From positions 25,912,501 to 25,976,500 of the forward strand of contig NC_092672.1 of assembly GCF_964355755.1 (NCBI RefSeq): DNA of 64,000 nucleotides, read 5' to 3'. The notes below the pieces were generated by a model. That model saw only the letters and a program-made list of their open reading frames with translations, was not told the DNA's origin and did no database searches. Positions 37,701 through 52,700 of this stretch are shown here, one piece after another; position 1 is the stretch's first letter, and every line of letters begins with the position of its first letter. Origin of the DNA: Antedon mediterranea. Its lineage: Eukaryota; Echinodermata; Crinoidea; Comatulida; Antedonidae. The position numbers and the translations under genes were made by a program.

Positions 37701-40700
37701 ACTTACAACATCAATAGAAGTAACAACGGAAAAAGAAATTACAACATCACAGGTTGTAACCACAGCAGAAGAGATAACAACAGCTGGAGTAACAATACCT
37801 GCTGAATTTACAACAGGTGGAGTAGTGACAACATCAATAGAAGTAACAACGGAAGAAGAAATTACAACATCACAGGTTGTAACAACTGCAGAAGAGATAA
37901 CAACAGCTGGTTTAACAACACCTGCCCAATTTACAACAGATGGAGTAGTAACAACACCTGAAGAATTTACAACAGGTGGAGTAGTAACAACACCTCAAGA
38001 ATTTACAACAGCAGGAGTAGTAACAACGCCTGCAGAATTTACAACAGGTGGAGTAGTAACAACACCTGAAGAATTTACAACAGGTGGAGTAGTAACAACA
38101 CCTGAAGAATTTACAACAGCAGGAGTAGTGACAACACCTCAAGAATTTACAACTGGTGGAGTAGTAACAACATCAATAGAAGTAACAACGGAAGAAGAAA
38201 TTACAACATCACAGGTTGTAACAACTGCAGAAGAGATAACAACAGCTGGTTTAACAACACCTGCCCAATTTACAACAGATGGAGTAGTAACAACACCTGA
38301 AGAATTTACAACAGGTGGAGTAGTAACAACACCCCAAGAATTTACAACAGCAGGAGTAGTAACAACACCTCAAGAATTTACAACAGCTGGAGTAGTTACA
38401 ACACCTGCAGAAGTTACAACAGCTGGAGTAGTAACAACACCTGAAGAATTTACAACAGCTGGAGTAGTTACAACACCTGAAGAATTTACAACAGGTGGAG
38501 TAGTAACAACACCTCAAGTATTTACAACGGGTGGATTACTTACAACAGCAATAGAAGTAACAACGGAAGAAGAGATAACAACAGCAGGAGTAACAACACC
38601 TTCAGAATTTACAACAGCTGGAGTAGTGACAACATCAATAGAAATAACAACGGAAGAAGAAATTACAACATCACAGGATGTGACAACAGCAGAAGAGATG
38701 ACAACAGGAAGAGTAACAACACCAGTAGCATTTACAACAGCTGGAGTAACAACACCAGTAGCATTTACAACAGCTGGAGTAGTGACAACAGCAATAGAAG
38801 TAACAACGGCAGAAGAAATTACAACATCTCAGGTGGTAACAACTGCAGATGTAACAACACCAGCAGCATTTACAACAGCTGGAGTAGTTACAACACCTGC
38901 AGAATTTACAACAGGTGGAGTACTTACAACATCAATAGAAGTAACAACGGAAGAAGAAATTACAACATCACAGGTTGTAACAACTGCAGAAGAGATAACA
39001 ACAGCTGGTTTAACAACACCTGCCCAATTTACAACAGATGGAGTAGTAACAACACCTGAAGAATTTACAACAGGTGGAGTAGTAACAACACCTCAAGAAT
39101 TTACAACAGCAGGATTAGTAACAACACCTCAAGAATTTACAACAGCTGGAGTAGTAACAACACCTCAAGAATTTACAACAGCTGGAGTAGTTACAACACC
39201 TGCAGAAGTTACAACAGCTGGAGTAGTAACAACACCTGAAGAATTTACAACAGCTGGAGTAGTTACAACACCTGAAAAATTTACAACAGGTGGAGTAGTA
39301 ACAACACCTCAAGTATTTACAACGGGTGGATTACTTACAACAGCAATAGAAGTAACAACGGAAGAAGAGATAACAACAGCAGGAGTGACAACACCTTCAG
39401 AATTTACAACAGCTGGAGTAGTGACAACATCAATAGAAGTAACAACGGAAGAAGAAATTACAACATCACAGGATGTGACAACAGCAGAAGAGATGACAAC
39501 AGGAGGAGTAACAACACCAGTAGCATTTACAACAGCTGGAGTAACAACACCAGTAGCATTTACAACAGCTGGAGTAGTGACAACAGCAATAGAAGTAACA
39601 ACGGCAGAAAAAATTACAACATCTCAGGTGGTAACAACTGCAGATGTAACAACACCAGCAGCATTTACAACAGCTGGAGTAGTTACAACACCTGCAGAAT
39701 TTACAACAGGTGGAGTACTTACAACATCAATAGAAGTAACAACGGAAGAAGAAATTACAACATCACAGGTTGTAACAACTGCAGAAGAGATAACAACAGC
39801 TGGTTTAACAACACCTGTCCAATTTACAACAGATGGAGTAGTAACAACACCTGAAGAATTTACAACAGGTGGAGTAGCAACAACACCTCAAGAATTTACA
39901 ACAGCAGGATTAGTAACAACACCTCAAGAATTTACAACAGCAGGAGTAGTAACAACACCTCAAGAATTTACAACAGCTGGAGTAGTTACAACACTTGCAG
40001 AAGTTACAACAGCTGGAGTAGTAACAACACCTGAAGAATTTACAACAGGTGGAGTAGTAACAACACCTCAAGTATTTACAACAGGTGGATTACTTACAAC
40101 AGCAATAGAAGTAACAACGGAAGAAGAGATAACAACAGCAGGAGTAACAACACCTTCAGAATTTACAACAGCTGGAGTAGTGACAACATCAATAGAAGTA
40201 ACAACGGAAGAAGAAATTACAACATCACAGGATGTGACAACAGCAGAAGAGATGACAACAGCAGGAGTAACAACACCAGTAGCATTTACAACAGCTGGAG
40301 TAACAACACCAGTAGCATTTACAACAACTGGAGTAGTGACAACAGCAATAGAAGTAACAACGGCAGAAGAAATTACAACATCTCAGGTGGTAACAACTGC
40401 AGATGTAACAACACCAGCAGCATTTACAACAGCTGGAGTAGTTACAATACCTGCAGAATTTACAACAGGTGGAGTACTTACAACATCAATAGAAGTAACA
40501 ACGGAAGAAAAAATTACAACATCACAGGTTGTAACAACTGCAGAAGAGATAACAACAGCTGGTTTAACAACACCTGCCCAATTTACAACAGATGGAGTAG
40601 TAACAACACCTGAAGAATTTACAACAGGTGGAGTAGTAACAACACCTCAAGAATTTACAACAGCAGGATTAGTAAAAACACCTCAAGAATTTACAACAGC

Positions 40701-43700
40701 AGGAGTAGTAACAACACCTCAAGAATTTACAACAGCTGGAGTAGTTACAATACCTGCGGAAGTTACAACAGCTGGAGTAGTAACAACACCTGAAGAATTT
40801 ACAACAGCTGGAGTAGTTACAACACCTGAAGAATTTACAACAGGTGGAGTAGTAACAACACCTCAAGTATTTACAACAGGTGGATTAATTACAACAGCAA
40901 TAGAAGTAACAACGGAAGAAGAGATAACAACAGCCGGAGTAACAACACCTTCAGAATTTACAACAGCTGGAGTAGTGACAACATCAATAGAAGTAACAAC
41001 GGAAGAAGAAATTACAACATCACAGGATGTGACAACAGCAGAAGAGATGACAACAGCAGGAGTAACAACACCAGTAGCATTTACAACAGCTGGAGTAACA
41101 ACACCAGTAGCATTTACAACAGCTGGAGTAGTGACAACAGCAATAGAAGTAACAACGGCAGAAGAAATTACGACATCTCAGGTGGTAACAACTGCAGATG
41201 TAACAACACCAGCAGCATTTACAACAGCTGGAGTAGTTACAACACCTGTAGAATTTACAACAAGTGAAGTACTTACAACATCAATAGAAGTAACAACGGA
41301 AGAAGAAATTACAACATCACAGGATGTGACAACAGCAGGAGTAACAACGCCAATAGAATTTACAACAGCAGGAATAGTGACAACACCTTCAGATTTTACA
41401 ACAGGTGGAGTAGTGACAACACCAATAGAATTAACAACGGAAGAAGGAATTACATCACAGATTGTAACCACTGCAAAAGAGATGACAACAGATGGAGTAA
41501 CAACACCTGCCGAATTTACAACAGCAGGAGTAGTTACAACACCAATAGAAGTAACAATGGAAGAAGAAATTACATCACAGGTTGTAATCACAGCAGAAGA
41601 GATAACAACAACAGAAGTAGTAACAACACCAATAGAAGTAACAACGGAAGAAGAAATTACAACATCACAAGTTTTAACAACAGCAGAAGAGATGTCAACA
41701 ATAGGAGTAGTGACAACACCTGCAGAATTTACAACGGGTGGAGTAGTGACAACACCAATAGAAGTAACAACGGAAGAAGGAATTACATCACAGATTGTAA
41801 CCACAGCAGAAGAGATGACAACAGCTGGAGTAACAACACCTGCAGAATTTACAACAGCAGGAGTACTAACAACACCTGCAGAAGTTACAACAGCAAGAGT
41901 AGTAACAACACCTGTAGCATTCACATCAGCTGGAGTAGTGACAACATCAATAGAAGTAACAACGGAAGAAGAAATTACATCACAAGTTTTAACTACAGCA
42001 AAAAAGATGACAACAGCAGGAGTAACAACAGCTGGGGTAATGACAACAGCAAAAGAGATTACAACAGTAGAAGAGATGACACCACCAAATGAAAGAACAA
42101 CAGCGAACGACATGACAACACGAGTTATAACAACAGCAGGAGGTAATGTTGTAACAACAGCTGAAGAAATTACAACAACCGGTATGTATTATATATGTTG
42201 CAACTGTTTAGCTTTTTAATTGATTCAAATTCTATTCGCGCCTATCGAATGAAGTGGGTATTTCAATTATGGAATTAAGTTACAATATGTAAACTGCAAA
42301 CAATCTAACGGCAATAATAGGCAAACAATATTGTTTTGTTTAGACATGTTTAAATATTAATTCAGGCAACACTAGCCCTTAATCAATCTTTATACATTTG
42401 TGGCTAAAAGATCTAAAACCATCGATTGATATTATAATTGGTAAAATTAGAATGATTGTACTGTACAGACTAATTCAGCTTTCCACACATTGATATTTTG
42501 ATTTTGATAACAGGAATTGTAACAACAAGTGGGTTAACAACAGCTGCTCAAATAACAACAGCTAAAGTGGTAACAACAGCTGCTGAAATGACAACATCAG
42601 ATATGGTAACTACAGCTGATGTGATGACCTCAGCAGGTGCGGTAACAACGGCTGCTGAGATGACAACATCAAGTATGGTAACAACAGCTGCTGAGATGAC
42701 AACATCAGGTATGGTAACAACAGCTGCTGAAATGACAACATCAGGTCTGGTAACAACAGCTGCTGAAATGACAACATCAGGTCTGGTAACAACAGCTGCT
42801 GAAATGGCAACATCAGGAGCAGTAACAACAGCTGCTGAAATGACAACATCAGGTATGGTAACAACAGCTGTTGAGATGACAACAGCCAGTGTGGTAACAA
42901 CCGCTGCTGAGATGACAACAGCAGGTATGGTAACAACAGCTGCTGAGATGACAACAGCTGGTGTGGTAACAACAGCTTCTGAAATGACAACAGATGTGGT
43001 AACAACAGTTGCTGACATTACTTCAACAGTTGCTGAAATGACAAGAAATATGGCAACTGCTGCTGAAATGACAACATCAGGAGTTTTGACAACTGCTGCT
43101 GCTGAAATAACAACAGAAGACGGCCTAACAACAGTTAATGTTGAATTGGAAATTACAACAGCTGGAAATGCAGGTTTGATTTAACCAATAATAAAAACTA
43201 CCTACATTTACCTCTAACATACACCCACTCTACACGTACACGTTTTTCAATAATTCAAGTTGTTGTTATAGAAAGTCATTAGGCCTACAAAGATTTATGA
43301 TGCGTATTCAAGAAATTGTATTGGTTCACTTAAAATGGAAATTCATTTTTCTTGACATAATTTAGACAATAAAAGAAATTAAAACTACAAAAAAAAATAA
43401 GCCTACATCAAGTTGCACTAACGCTATAGGCCAATGTTAAAATACTGTTAATAGGCAATGGTTAAAATACTGTTTAAACGATTAAAAATGATTAACATTC
43501 AAACAAAATATTACAGTATAGAGTTATCAACTATGAACTTCAATATCGGTAAAATCGCTTGAATCGAAGAATAGTCAACTTTATACTTTATAATATAAGA
43601 AACAGAAACTGTTTACAACTTGAGATAAAAGAATAATACAAAATATTTCAACTATTGATTTCGTCGTTTCTCAAATAATAGGGAGTTTTCGCAACCTTAC

Positions 43701-46700
43701 GAATACGATAACGAAAACGGATACGTCACGCAAACGTATTCGTTTTTCGTAAGCCAGTAAAAATATGTTTCGCATGGCAAAAAATTTAGGGCGCCGTCCA
43801 AAACTTGACTGCGGTAAATTTGAGCGAAGCGCAGGTACGTGTTGCTTGGTGCTTGGCTGCCTAGGCCTAGCGTCACATTAAAGCGAGTGAGGACTTTAAA
43901 AACTGCTATTTATGAAAATTGACCTGGCATTTTAGTAAATTACTTTAGTAAATTACTTTCAATAAAAGTATAATTATATTATAATCATGAATCATTCCTG
44001 ATTCAAATGCAAAATGTGCAACTATACTCGTTTTGTAGTTACGAATATGACTGGTGATATTCGTCAACACGAATACGCTTTACGAATATGAAATGGGGAT
44101 CAGCTCAAAAGTTTCACAAATTTGTGACGTATCCGTTTTCGTTATCGTATTCGTAAGGTTGCGAAACCTCCCTATTAGCGTTATTTACGCCATGAAATGA
44201 CATTCATTGCGTAATGGTTAATTGATGCAAAAGAGAGTTAGTCAAAGAACATGTAATTTCAGATTCAACATTTTTTCATTATTTGCACGCCTGTAAACTT
44301 AGAAAATTCAAATGTAGAAGTGAAGTTTTATTGCAATCTTGTTAATTACATAGTGGGCATAATGATAAACCAAAGGTCATTTTCACGTATCACATTTAGT
44401 GTAGATTTTTTGCATCAACTGTCTTTGTGTGAAATGTGTATAATGTGTACAATATAATGAAGTGGATAAAATTATGTTTTAATAAAGTATATTGATCAAA
44501 ACGTCGAGAAATTCAACAGGTTTTTTTTTCAGAACTATATACACGTGGTTTACCGCAAATTATTAAATCAACACTTTTTTCCTCTTTCAAACAGAATGTT
44601 TATCTGACGAATTCAGATGTCCAAGCAATTATTGTATTGGTGAATGTATGGTTTGTGACAATTTTGCTCTTGACTGCCCAGACAATGCTGATGAAGATCC
44701 TAAATTATGTGATGGTATGTATCAAATAGTGCCTCCGGTCCACAACGATGAACCCCAATTGACCACGTACATGAGTGCAATACTATAACGAATTTAAAAA
44801 TTCGTGTTCATTCGTTGGTAAAAATTCATGAATTTTGGAAAATTAAATAGACTCGGTCGATGCAATTAGTATTTGAAGCCCATGAAAATAAAAACCTAGC
44901 ATGCACTGACATCAAACCATAGGCATACTATCTTCTATACTGACTTTAACCATTGGTCAAGCTAATTTTGTCATGTGTCATAACCTTAACCTACTTATCT
45001 CAAAGCATGTTCTGCTACTATTTAGTAAAATAATGTCTTATATTAATACATCTACTGATTTTGTTTCAGAATTATGTACAGTTAGCTCATTAGATATTCC
45101 TGATGAGTTAATAATTATTAATGTTGGCGGAAAGTGTAATTATGAATCTGGAGAGACCATAGGATTTGAATGTAAACAAGGATATTCATTGGTTGGTTCA
45201 TCTTCTAGCACATGCGCAAATGGAACAGTTATATTACCTGTATGTTACGGTAGGTGGACATTTTCTATTGTCTTCTTTATCAATCAGGCATAATTACAAT
45301 GTTATTATTATAAATACATAATCTAGAATAATATTATTAGGCCTCCTGCACAATAATATTGTTTTTAAACAGAGTTTATTAATGAAATTTATATATGTTT
45401 AATAGAGTATTTTTTATTCATAAATCAATTTTAATTGGTTCATAATTTTTTAGCCAATTGTGAAAGAAACATGATTGAAGGTGTAATTGAAAATGGAAGT
45501 TTCCTGCATAATACCGTTGTTGGGTTTTCTTGTGAAAATAGTGGTTTTGATCTAATTCCAAGAACGCCTTCAGAAGTAACCTGCTTTAATGGCGGGTTTA
45601 CTGAAGGCATCCCAAGAGGCTGTGAAGGTAAGACAGTCATTTGGGCCTAAACAATAAAGGCGTAATTACAGTACAATGTAAGGAAAAGAGTTCTATACCC
45701 ACACCCATAGAAGCAGTACATGCACCTGTAACTAGCGTCACTAGATAGATACTAACTGACTCTCGTAAGTCATCAAATAGAAACGAGTCTAGCTGTGTTA
45801 CACACGTTTAATATTGTTATATTCATTGTCAGTAGAATCATATCTAAAGACATGAAATAAATGTTGATGAAGAAATACATTTTTCAGATATTGATGAATG
45901 CACACGTGGTACAGATGAATGTGATTCCATTGCAAATTGTGAAAACACCGAAGGTGCATACAACTGCTTATGTCCCAGTGGATACACATTGGATGCATTT
46001 GATTGCAATGGTAACTGAAATCATTATAATTAAACTATAGCCCGGATGGAAGATTTATATTATCCGAAAGCTTGGCAATTTCGTTCTGACTTCTACTTTA
46101 TCGTTTTATCGCTAAAAATACATATCTAAACTGGCACACTAAATAAATATGATGTTTTGTTGTGTTTAAAGATATAAATGAATGCTTAATAAATCCATGT
46201 GCTGATGTCGGATCCAATTGCACGAACATTGACGGAGGTTATACTTGCACGTGTGTGGACGGTTTTTATGGTGACGGCTACACATGCAAAGGTTGGTATA
46301 AAATGTCATTCTATAATTTTCAAGTAAGACTACACTAATTAAACATTTGGAAACATCATTTATAACATAATGTGCGCAGTAGTTATTTTCAATTCAATAA
46401 TAAATTTGTCTGGAATTATTTACAAGGTCAGTGATATGTCAGTCCTGTATGACACGGACAATTATGTGACTCACAATTCAACCTACTATACTCTTAAAAC
46501 ATCCGGTGATGCAGATTTGACGCACATACTGTCATATAATTGCGATGGCGCTATGCATGATTGAAATATATAATGACGTAATACATAACGGTAAATACGT
46601 GTGTAAACATCGTGCATTGCAAATACTGGTAGACCCGAATAATTATGTTTTGCTGTTGTAACAGGCCATTTGTTGTAAATACAATTTGAATGTATTTTAA

Positions 46701-49700
46701 CGGATTGTCGTTACTTTGTACTTGTCGTACGCGAGAACACTGGACGACATAACGTAATTAATAAAAAATGCTGTATTTGTACCGAGCATATTGCTTTTGA
46801 TTTAAAAATTGGTACTGTATTAATTTTACCCTTAAATACACAACTACAATAAAAGAAGGTCATTGGAAGTTTCGAACAGCATTAAATATAGATCAAGATT
46901 AAAAAAGATGGTTTACATTATATTGTGTGATCCTCCATTTGTTGCATTTGTATTTCATTTGAGGTTTTACGCCTCCTAGATTTTGATTATGAGAATAGTA
47001 GGGTTTTTCGTAACTGTATATTACACAAAATAATTTCTTTAAATCTCGTTATTTTCAGCTGATTTCTTCTTTCAATGGGGACCTGAAAATGGGGATATCA
47101 ACCTCAGATCTGTGGCAACTAATATTCTAACAGAAATTATCTCGCCAATAATACAGATACCTAACGGGTTTCCATACTTCGGAGAATTCTTCTATAACCT
47201 TTATGTAAGCAAGTACATTATTTGATTTTAATTACTGTAGATTTCAATCGCCATGTTAAGACAGTACTATTCAGTAAGGCTTATGAGTCCTCAATACTAA
47301 GTGTGAGATCACACGTTTCTGTGTGTTGCCTCAATATTTGAAACCACAGTATCCAGTATGATACCACACTATAAGTATATTAACTCATTATTCAGTGTTA
47401 GATCTCAGTATCCAGCGTGAGGCCACATTACAGTGTGTTAACTCAGTATTTTAAGTGTAAACCAACACTATCCCGTAAGGCTTATGAGTCCTCAATTTTA
47501 AGTGTGAGATCATTACAGTGTGTTAACTCAGTATTCTGTGTTAGTCCATAGTATTAAATGTGAAGCCACATTGTTCAGTGTGTTAGTTTGTTAACTTAAG
47601 CTAACTTAAGTACTACTATTATTATCTATGTAATTGTATCAAATATAGTTAACTGAGAATGGTGTGATCGTTTTGACAAGAGACAATGAGGAGCAATATG
47701 GATTTGCTAATGCTCCTGATGGCGGCTTTAATGAGGGTTATGAAAATAAAATAATTTGTCCATTCTGGGCGGATTCAGATTTGTCAGATGACCAAGTGGG
47801 TAATGTCTACTATCAGGTATGTATTCGGCAACATTCCTTCACATTTTAGAGACAGTTTAGATTTGAATTAAATTTTAAAATTACATTGAATTGCTTTCTT
47901 GATAAACTTAATCTAAAACCAGAAACATGTGAAATGAATGGCAACAACAAACTAGTTAATCCTATACTTATATTTCCTTTACAGGTTTATGATACTGAAA
48001 ATTCAGATATGCTAAGATCAGCATCAAATCGCACCAGATCATTTATAAACGACGACAGTCTCTTGACAGATTTTGAAGCTAAATGGTTGTTATTGGTCAC
48101 TTGGGATCACGTGCCGCAATTTCCCGTAGAAAGCAATATAGACAATGTAAGGTGATGAGACGATTGGAACTTGTGGCTGTTATTCACTATTCATACTACC
48201 TTACCGCTTCAAACAATTTCATAATATTTTAGATACCTTAATCATTAACTGCATATTGAGGCGAAATATCTTTGGATGATACGATTCTTCACATCGTGAT
48301 TGTCAAATTCATTAAATGCGTCACAAGCTTTTATGATTGGTGAATATGGTCACATATTTATAATGAGGTTCCTTTAATTTACTACCATAAATTAATACCA
48401 GAAGTATCATACGCTTTCTTTTAAAGCGAATAAGTCTATATGGCTACAGTAACAACGATTATAACGGATTCAAATGTAAGTTTTATGCCTACAAAGCTCA
48501 TTATAACTCTTGGTCTCGTTCAATCAGAAGATGAAAATAGAATAATCAGAAAATAATGGTGCATAGACGTAGTATAACTCAAACAATTTACCAACATAAA
48601 GGGCCGTTGGAGAAAATTCAGCTTTTACGCCATTTACCGTAGGCCTAATCTTCATTTCAGACGGCAACATTTCAAGCTGCACTTATGACAGATGGCATTT
48701 ACAGTTTTGTCATTTTCAACTACGAAATTGGTGGAATGCAATGGAATCCAAGAATTCTTTCTGAAAAGAATCTGGTAATCGGTTATGGTGTTGGCAAAAG
48801 CGGAGAAATGAACAACGTCCAGCTAAATTCAAATTTCTTTCCCACTGAAGATTCTAGGTATTACCCTGATATAATCGGTAACACAGGCCTAGAAGGTCAA
48901 TGGTTCTACAGGCTAGAGGATAACAATGACCTCACTATTAACTACCGACAGTACTGCACAGATTGGCGAAAGAGTGAATATGAAGATTTGAACCGTATAC
49001 AAACGTGTCCCTGTAGTATATTTCAGGCGTTTTTTGACTTTAGATATGGCTTTTCACAACGTGGATTGCCTGGAAGATTGGAAGCTGCAAACAATGTAGG
49101 AGGTCAGACGTTTTCAGACGATCTTATCAATGATATTGAGAATGCCGTTGGTATGTGTACCTAGTTTAGAGTTATCTAAATATTACATTGATTTCAGAAA
49201 ACCATCCAACATGAATGTTTACGTACGATGGACATTACAGTATAATAATAATAATAATAGTTTCGATGCGGTATGAGGCGGCGTCCGTGTAAGATATTCG
49301 TGTTTGGTAGGGAAAATTTACAAGTTTAATTTTTGTTTGTTATATTAGGTACACCATTTTGCTTTCAACCAAGATTTGCCTGGTTTGGTAGTACTGTCCG
49401 ATGTTGTTATCGCAATGATGGGTCGCTTATTGAAGGCTACGGAACTGATGTATTTGCTAGTAGCTTTGTACAAAAATACCAATATATCGAGGGTTTTTTC
49501 TTTGACTCTACGGCCTATTATAATTGGTTTTGTAAGTTGTTAGTGTATATTTTATATAAAAGAAAACATTTTTGTAATTTTAACACAAATGTTCAAATTT
49601 GCTGGTAATTAGTCAATTGATGTAACAACCTTTAAATTGTATTTCAGATTCAGATTTGATTCCGCGATATACCTGCTGTGAGAAATCAAATGATCCATAT

Positions 49701-52700
49701 TATTGTGATCTTTATACAGAAGTCAGGCCAAAAGCCACATGTACTAACTATCGGCCGCCATTTTTCGGTATGTATACAGTACTATATTATTAGATAACAT
49801 TAACCGTTATAAAACACGGCAACAATGTTAATGTATGTCTTTAGAATATTGGACGAAAAGAAGGCTACCTGGCAGTCTCGATCGGGGCAAATGACCGAAT
49901 TATTATACCTTCATGAATACAGTATTTATAGTTCATTAGTATAGGAATAGATAGATAGATATATAATTGAAACATATTTGTATAAACATGAAATAAAACG
50001 GCCCACATTGTTACAACAAAATAAACAAACCTCTTATAATGTGCATGCACTGTTAGGCTGTTGTCTGCGTCTACTTTGAAAAAGAATCAAATAATTAAAA
50101 TGAACTAACCACAAAGTGTAAAATTTTAGGATGGATGTTTGGAGATCCCCACATGCGTACGTTGGATGAGTTTGAGTATACTTTCAATGGACTTGGTGAG
50201 TTTATTTTAGCGACGATCGATGACGATTTCTTTGTGTTGCAAGGCAGAATGGAGATTCCAAAAAGCGATGATGAATCTGTACAGGCAACAGCATTTACCG
50301 CTTTTGCAGCTCAGGAAAATGGCACTTCAAAGGTAACTCACAAGTGTTTTAACTTATTCAGCTTTCATTAAAACTGGTTTTGATCAAAACGTTCTGTTGT
50401 CAACGATCAATATAGGTTGATCATACATAAAATGATATAGGGTAGGGCCAATATTGATTCTACTATTATCTTTCTATTTGGTTACATTTTCCCAAAAATT
50501 CCAAATCATTCAGCACTTGAATCTGTTGCTTCTTGTCCCGAAGTTTATTTATTTTCTGATTCCTACTAAGTTTAAACGTGGTATTCATTATATGTTTCTC
50601 GTTAGTCAGTTAGTATATATGTTGGTGGTGGGTTCTCAATTTTGGATATTTGATATTGAATATATGTTTTTGTCAAAAATCGTCTGTAAATGGGAACTTT
50701 GCAAAAATGTTTCATAATTATCAATGCTTAGTTTTAATCTGTTCTTGCATCATCTTTTATTGAGTATAAAACATACAAATAAGTTGTGTCTTCCTATAGT
50801 CTTATGTCATTATGTCCTCCTACACTATTCTCTCTTTTAAACTTCTTATTATATTTTTTTATTATATTAAAGGTTCAAATGACACTGAACGATAATGCAA
50901 CAGATTTTGACATACTGATTAACGGAAGTTTTTATTTGAATAAAACCATACTGAATTCTGGTAAAGTACTGTTTGAATTATTTTCATTGTTGCCTATAAG
51001 TTTACCTTAAGACTTAATCCACAATCCAACCTGGATCAGCATTGTTGAAAATTGATATTTTAGGATATTTTAGGTTGTTTTTGTGGAAGATGCTATTGTT
51101 TATTTCCTGGTGAAGTTTGTTCTTATTGTGTTTGTATATGGATGTACAGTACTATCTGAAATAAAGGAAATGAATACATGAAGCAACTTTGTTCTTTGTC
51201 AAACAAACGCTTTAAAGTTACGCGTTGCAGTCTTTTTTATTTGGGTGTTTAATCAAAGAACATATAACACAAGAATCTCCTGTTCGTCCGAAGCGCGTAA
51301 CAATTTCGAAAGGCATTGTGGGATAGAATAAAGCTATGGGTGGAGCCATTGTGAGCCATGGAGTAGGGCGCCCGCATCAAATTAGAAAGTCAAAATCATA
51401 GAGGGGATCTGCTAATGTTCTAGGGGGAATAGAGTAATTGACTGAGGAGTAGGGCGCCCGCATCAAATTAGAAAGTCAAAATCATAGAGGGGTTCTGCTA
51501 ATACTCTAGGCGGGGGGGGGGGGGGGGGGGTAGAGTAATTGACTTCCTAGTTTGGAGGGGGCGCTGCTCCATGCTGTGAAATGGCGTTGCCCAGTTTGAC
51601 CTTTTAACCCTGTACTTCCGATACTGTGTTTTGAATGCAAATTGAAGAACAGGAGATTCTTGTGTTATAATTTCTTTGGTTTTAATGTAGACACACTGTT
51701 ACATACTAGAAATATTAAATTAATTTAAAAAAAGGTTATTTTTAATAATAGGTGCATATATGCCACCAAACGATCCGGAAATAATCATAAGCCTCCCAAA
51801 CACTAATTCTACTGGATACCGTGTTCAGGTGACCTGGAGTTCTGGACTTTCTATATCTGTTGGTCTAACATCATCTGTCTTGGATGTAGTGCTCTCAGTA
51901 CCTGAGGAATATAAGGGGAAAACCAAAGGATTATATGGTAGGTAGAATTTACACACTGTTTTTGATATATTTTTATTGTTTGTTTTCTTACTTTACATGA
52001 AGTAAACCTATTTGATGTTTTTTTTGCCCGAACGTCTGTGGTAAACACTAATAATTCAAGAGATTAATTATGTTATTACTGTTAAACAGTTACAAGATAT
52101 TTTCCGAATATAACTGAACATGACTATCTAAATATTTATTTTGAACTAAACAATGCCGATGGAATTCGAAACCAGGGCTTCAGGTTCACAACCTGAAATC
52201 ATACCACCATTTTCATACATAACTGTTCATCCATAAAGTCATGCACATTTGTGTTTATGCCTAATACGTTCGAAGAAAAATAATATAGCCAGAAAACATT
52301 CATAGTTACGTCAATTGCAGATATTATTTCTATAACAGTTTAAGCAAAAAAACAGGTATAAATATTTTTTCTTTAAGGTGTTTGGAACGATGATATAAGT
52401 GATGACCTTACGTTTCCAAATGGATCTATACTGGAAATACCTAACAACAGTTCGTTGGCAGAAATTTCTGCTTATGAGTTTGGTCTCACATGTAAGTAGC
52501 AAAATAATAGAGTTCTCGTATTGAAATTATAATTAATTTCTAGAAATTGTATCAATAACATGACAATGTTTTTAATTTGTGTACGTTGCGTCTACGTCAC
52601 TGTGTTGCGTCTTTTTTCGAAACGCTTAAAGATGTTTTGTCCTGTCCTCCTGACAATTTGTTTTGTTTAATATGCAATTTTAATGTTAAAATATTACAAA

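Noticed and set aside
35625-42113. Several long minus-strand open frames (up to 311 residues, some rich in Cys and Tyr) over the mucin repeat
   Set aside because: They are the reverse complement of the same 36 bp repeat in other frames, broken at each repeat variant, with no start context or splice sites of their own. The plus-strand frame is far longer and carries the mucin.
42548-43018. Minus-strand Val/Ala/Leu-rich frames opposite mucin exon 3
   Set aside because: Shadows of the ACA/GCTGCTGAAATG repeat; no independent support.
35399-43173. CRISPR-like array of short repeats
   Set aside because: Repeats are contiguous coding units without unique spacers, in a eukaryotic gene with introns.
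46370-46564. Additional mucin exon between EGF2 and NIDO
   Set aside because: No cysteine pattern or domain, and exons 46291 and 47059 already join in phase with the expected domain order.
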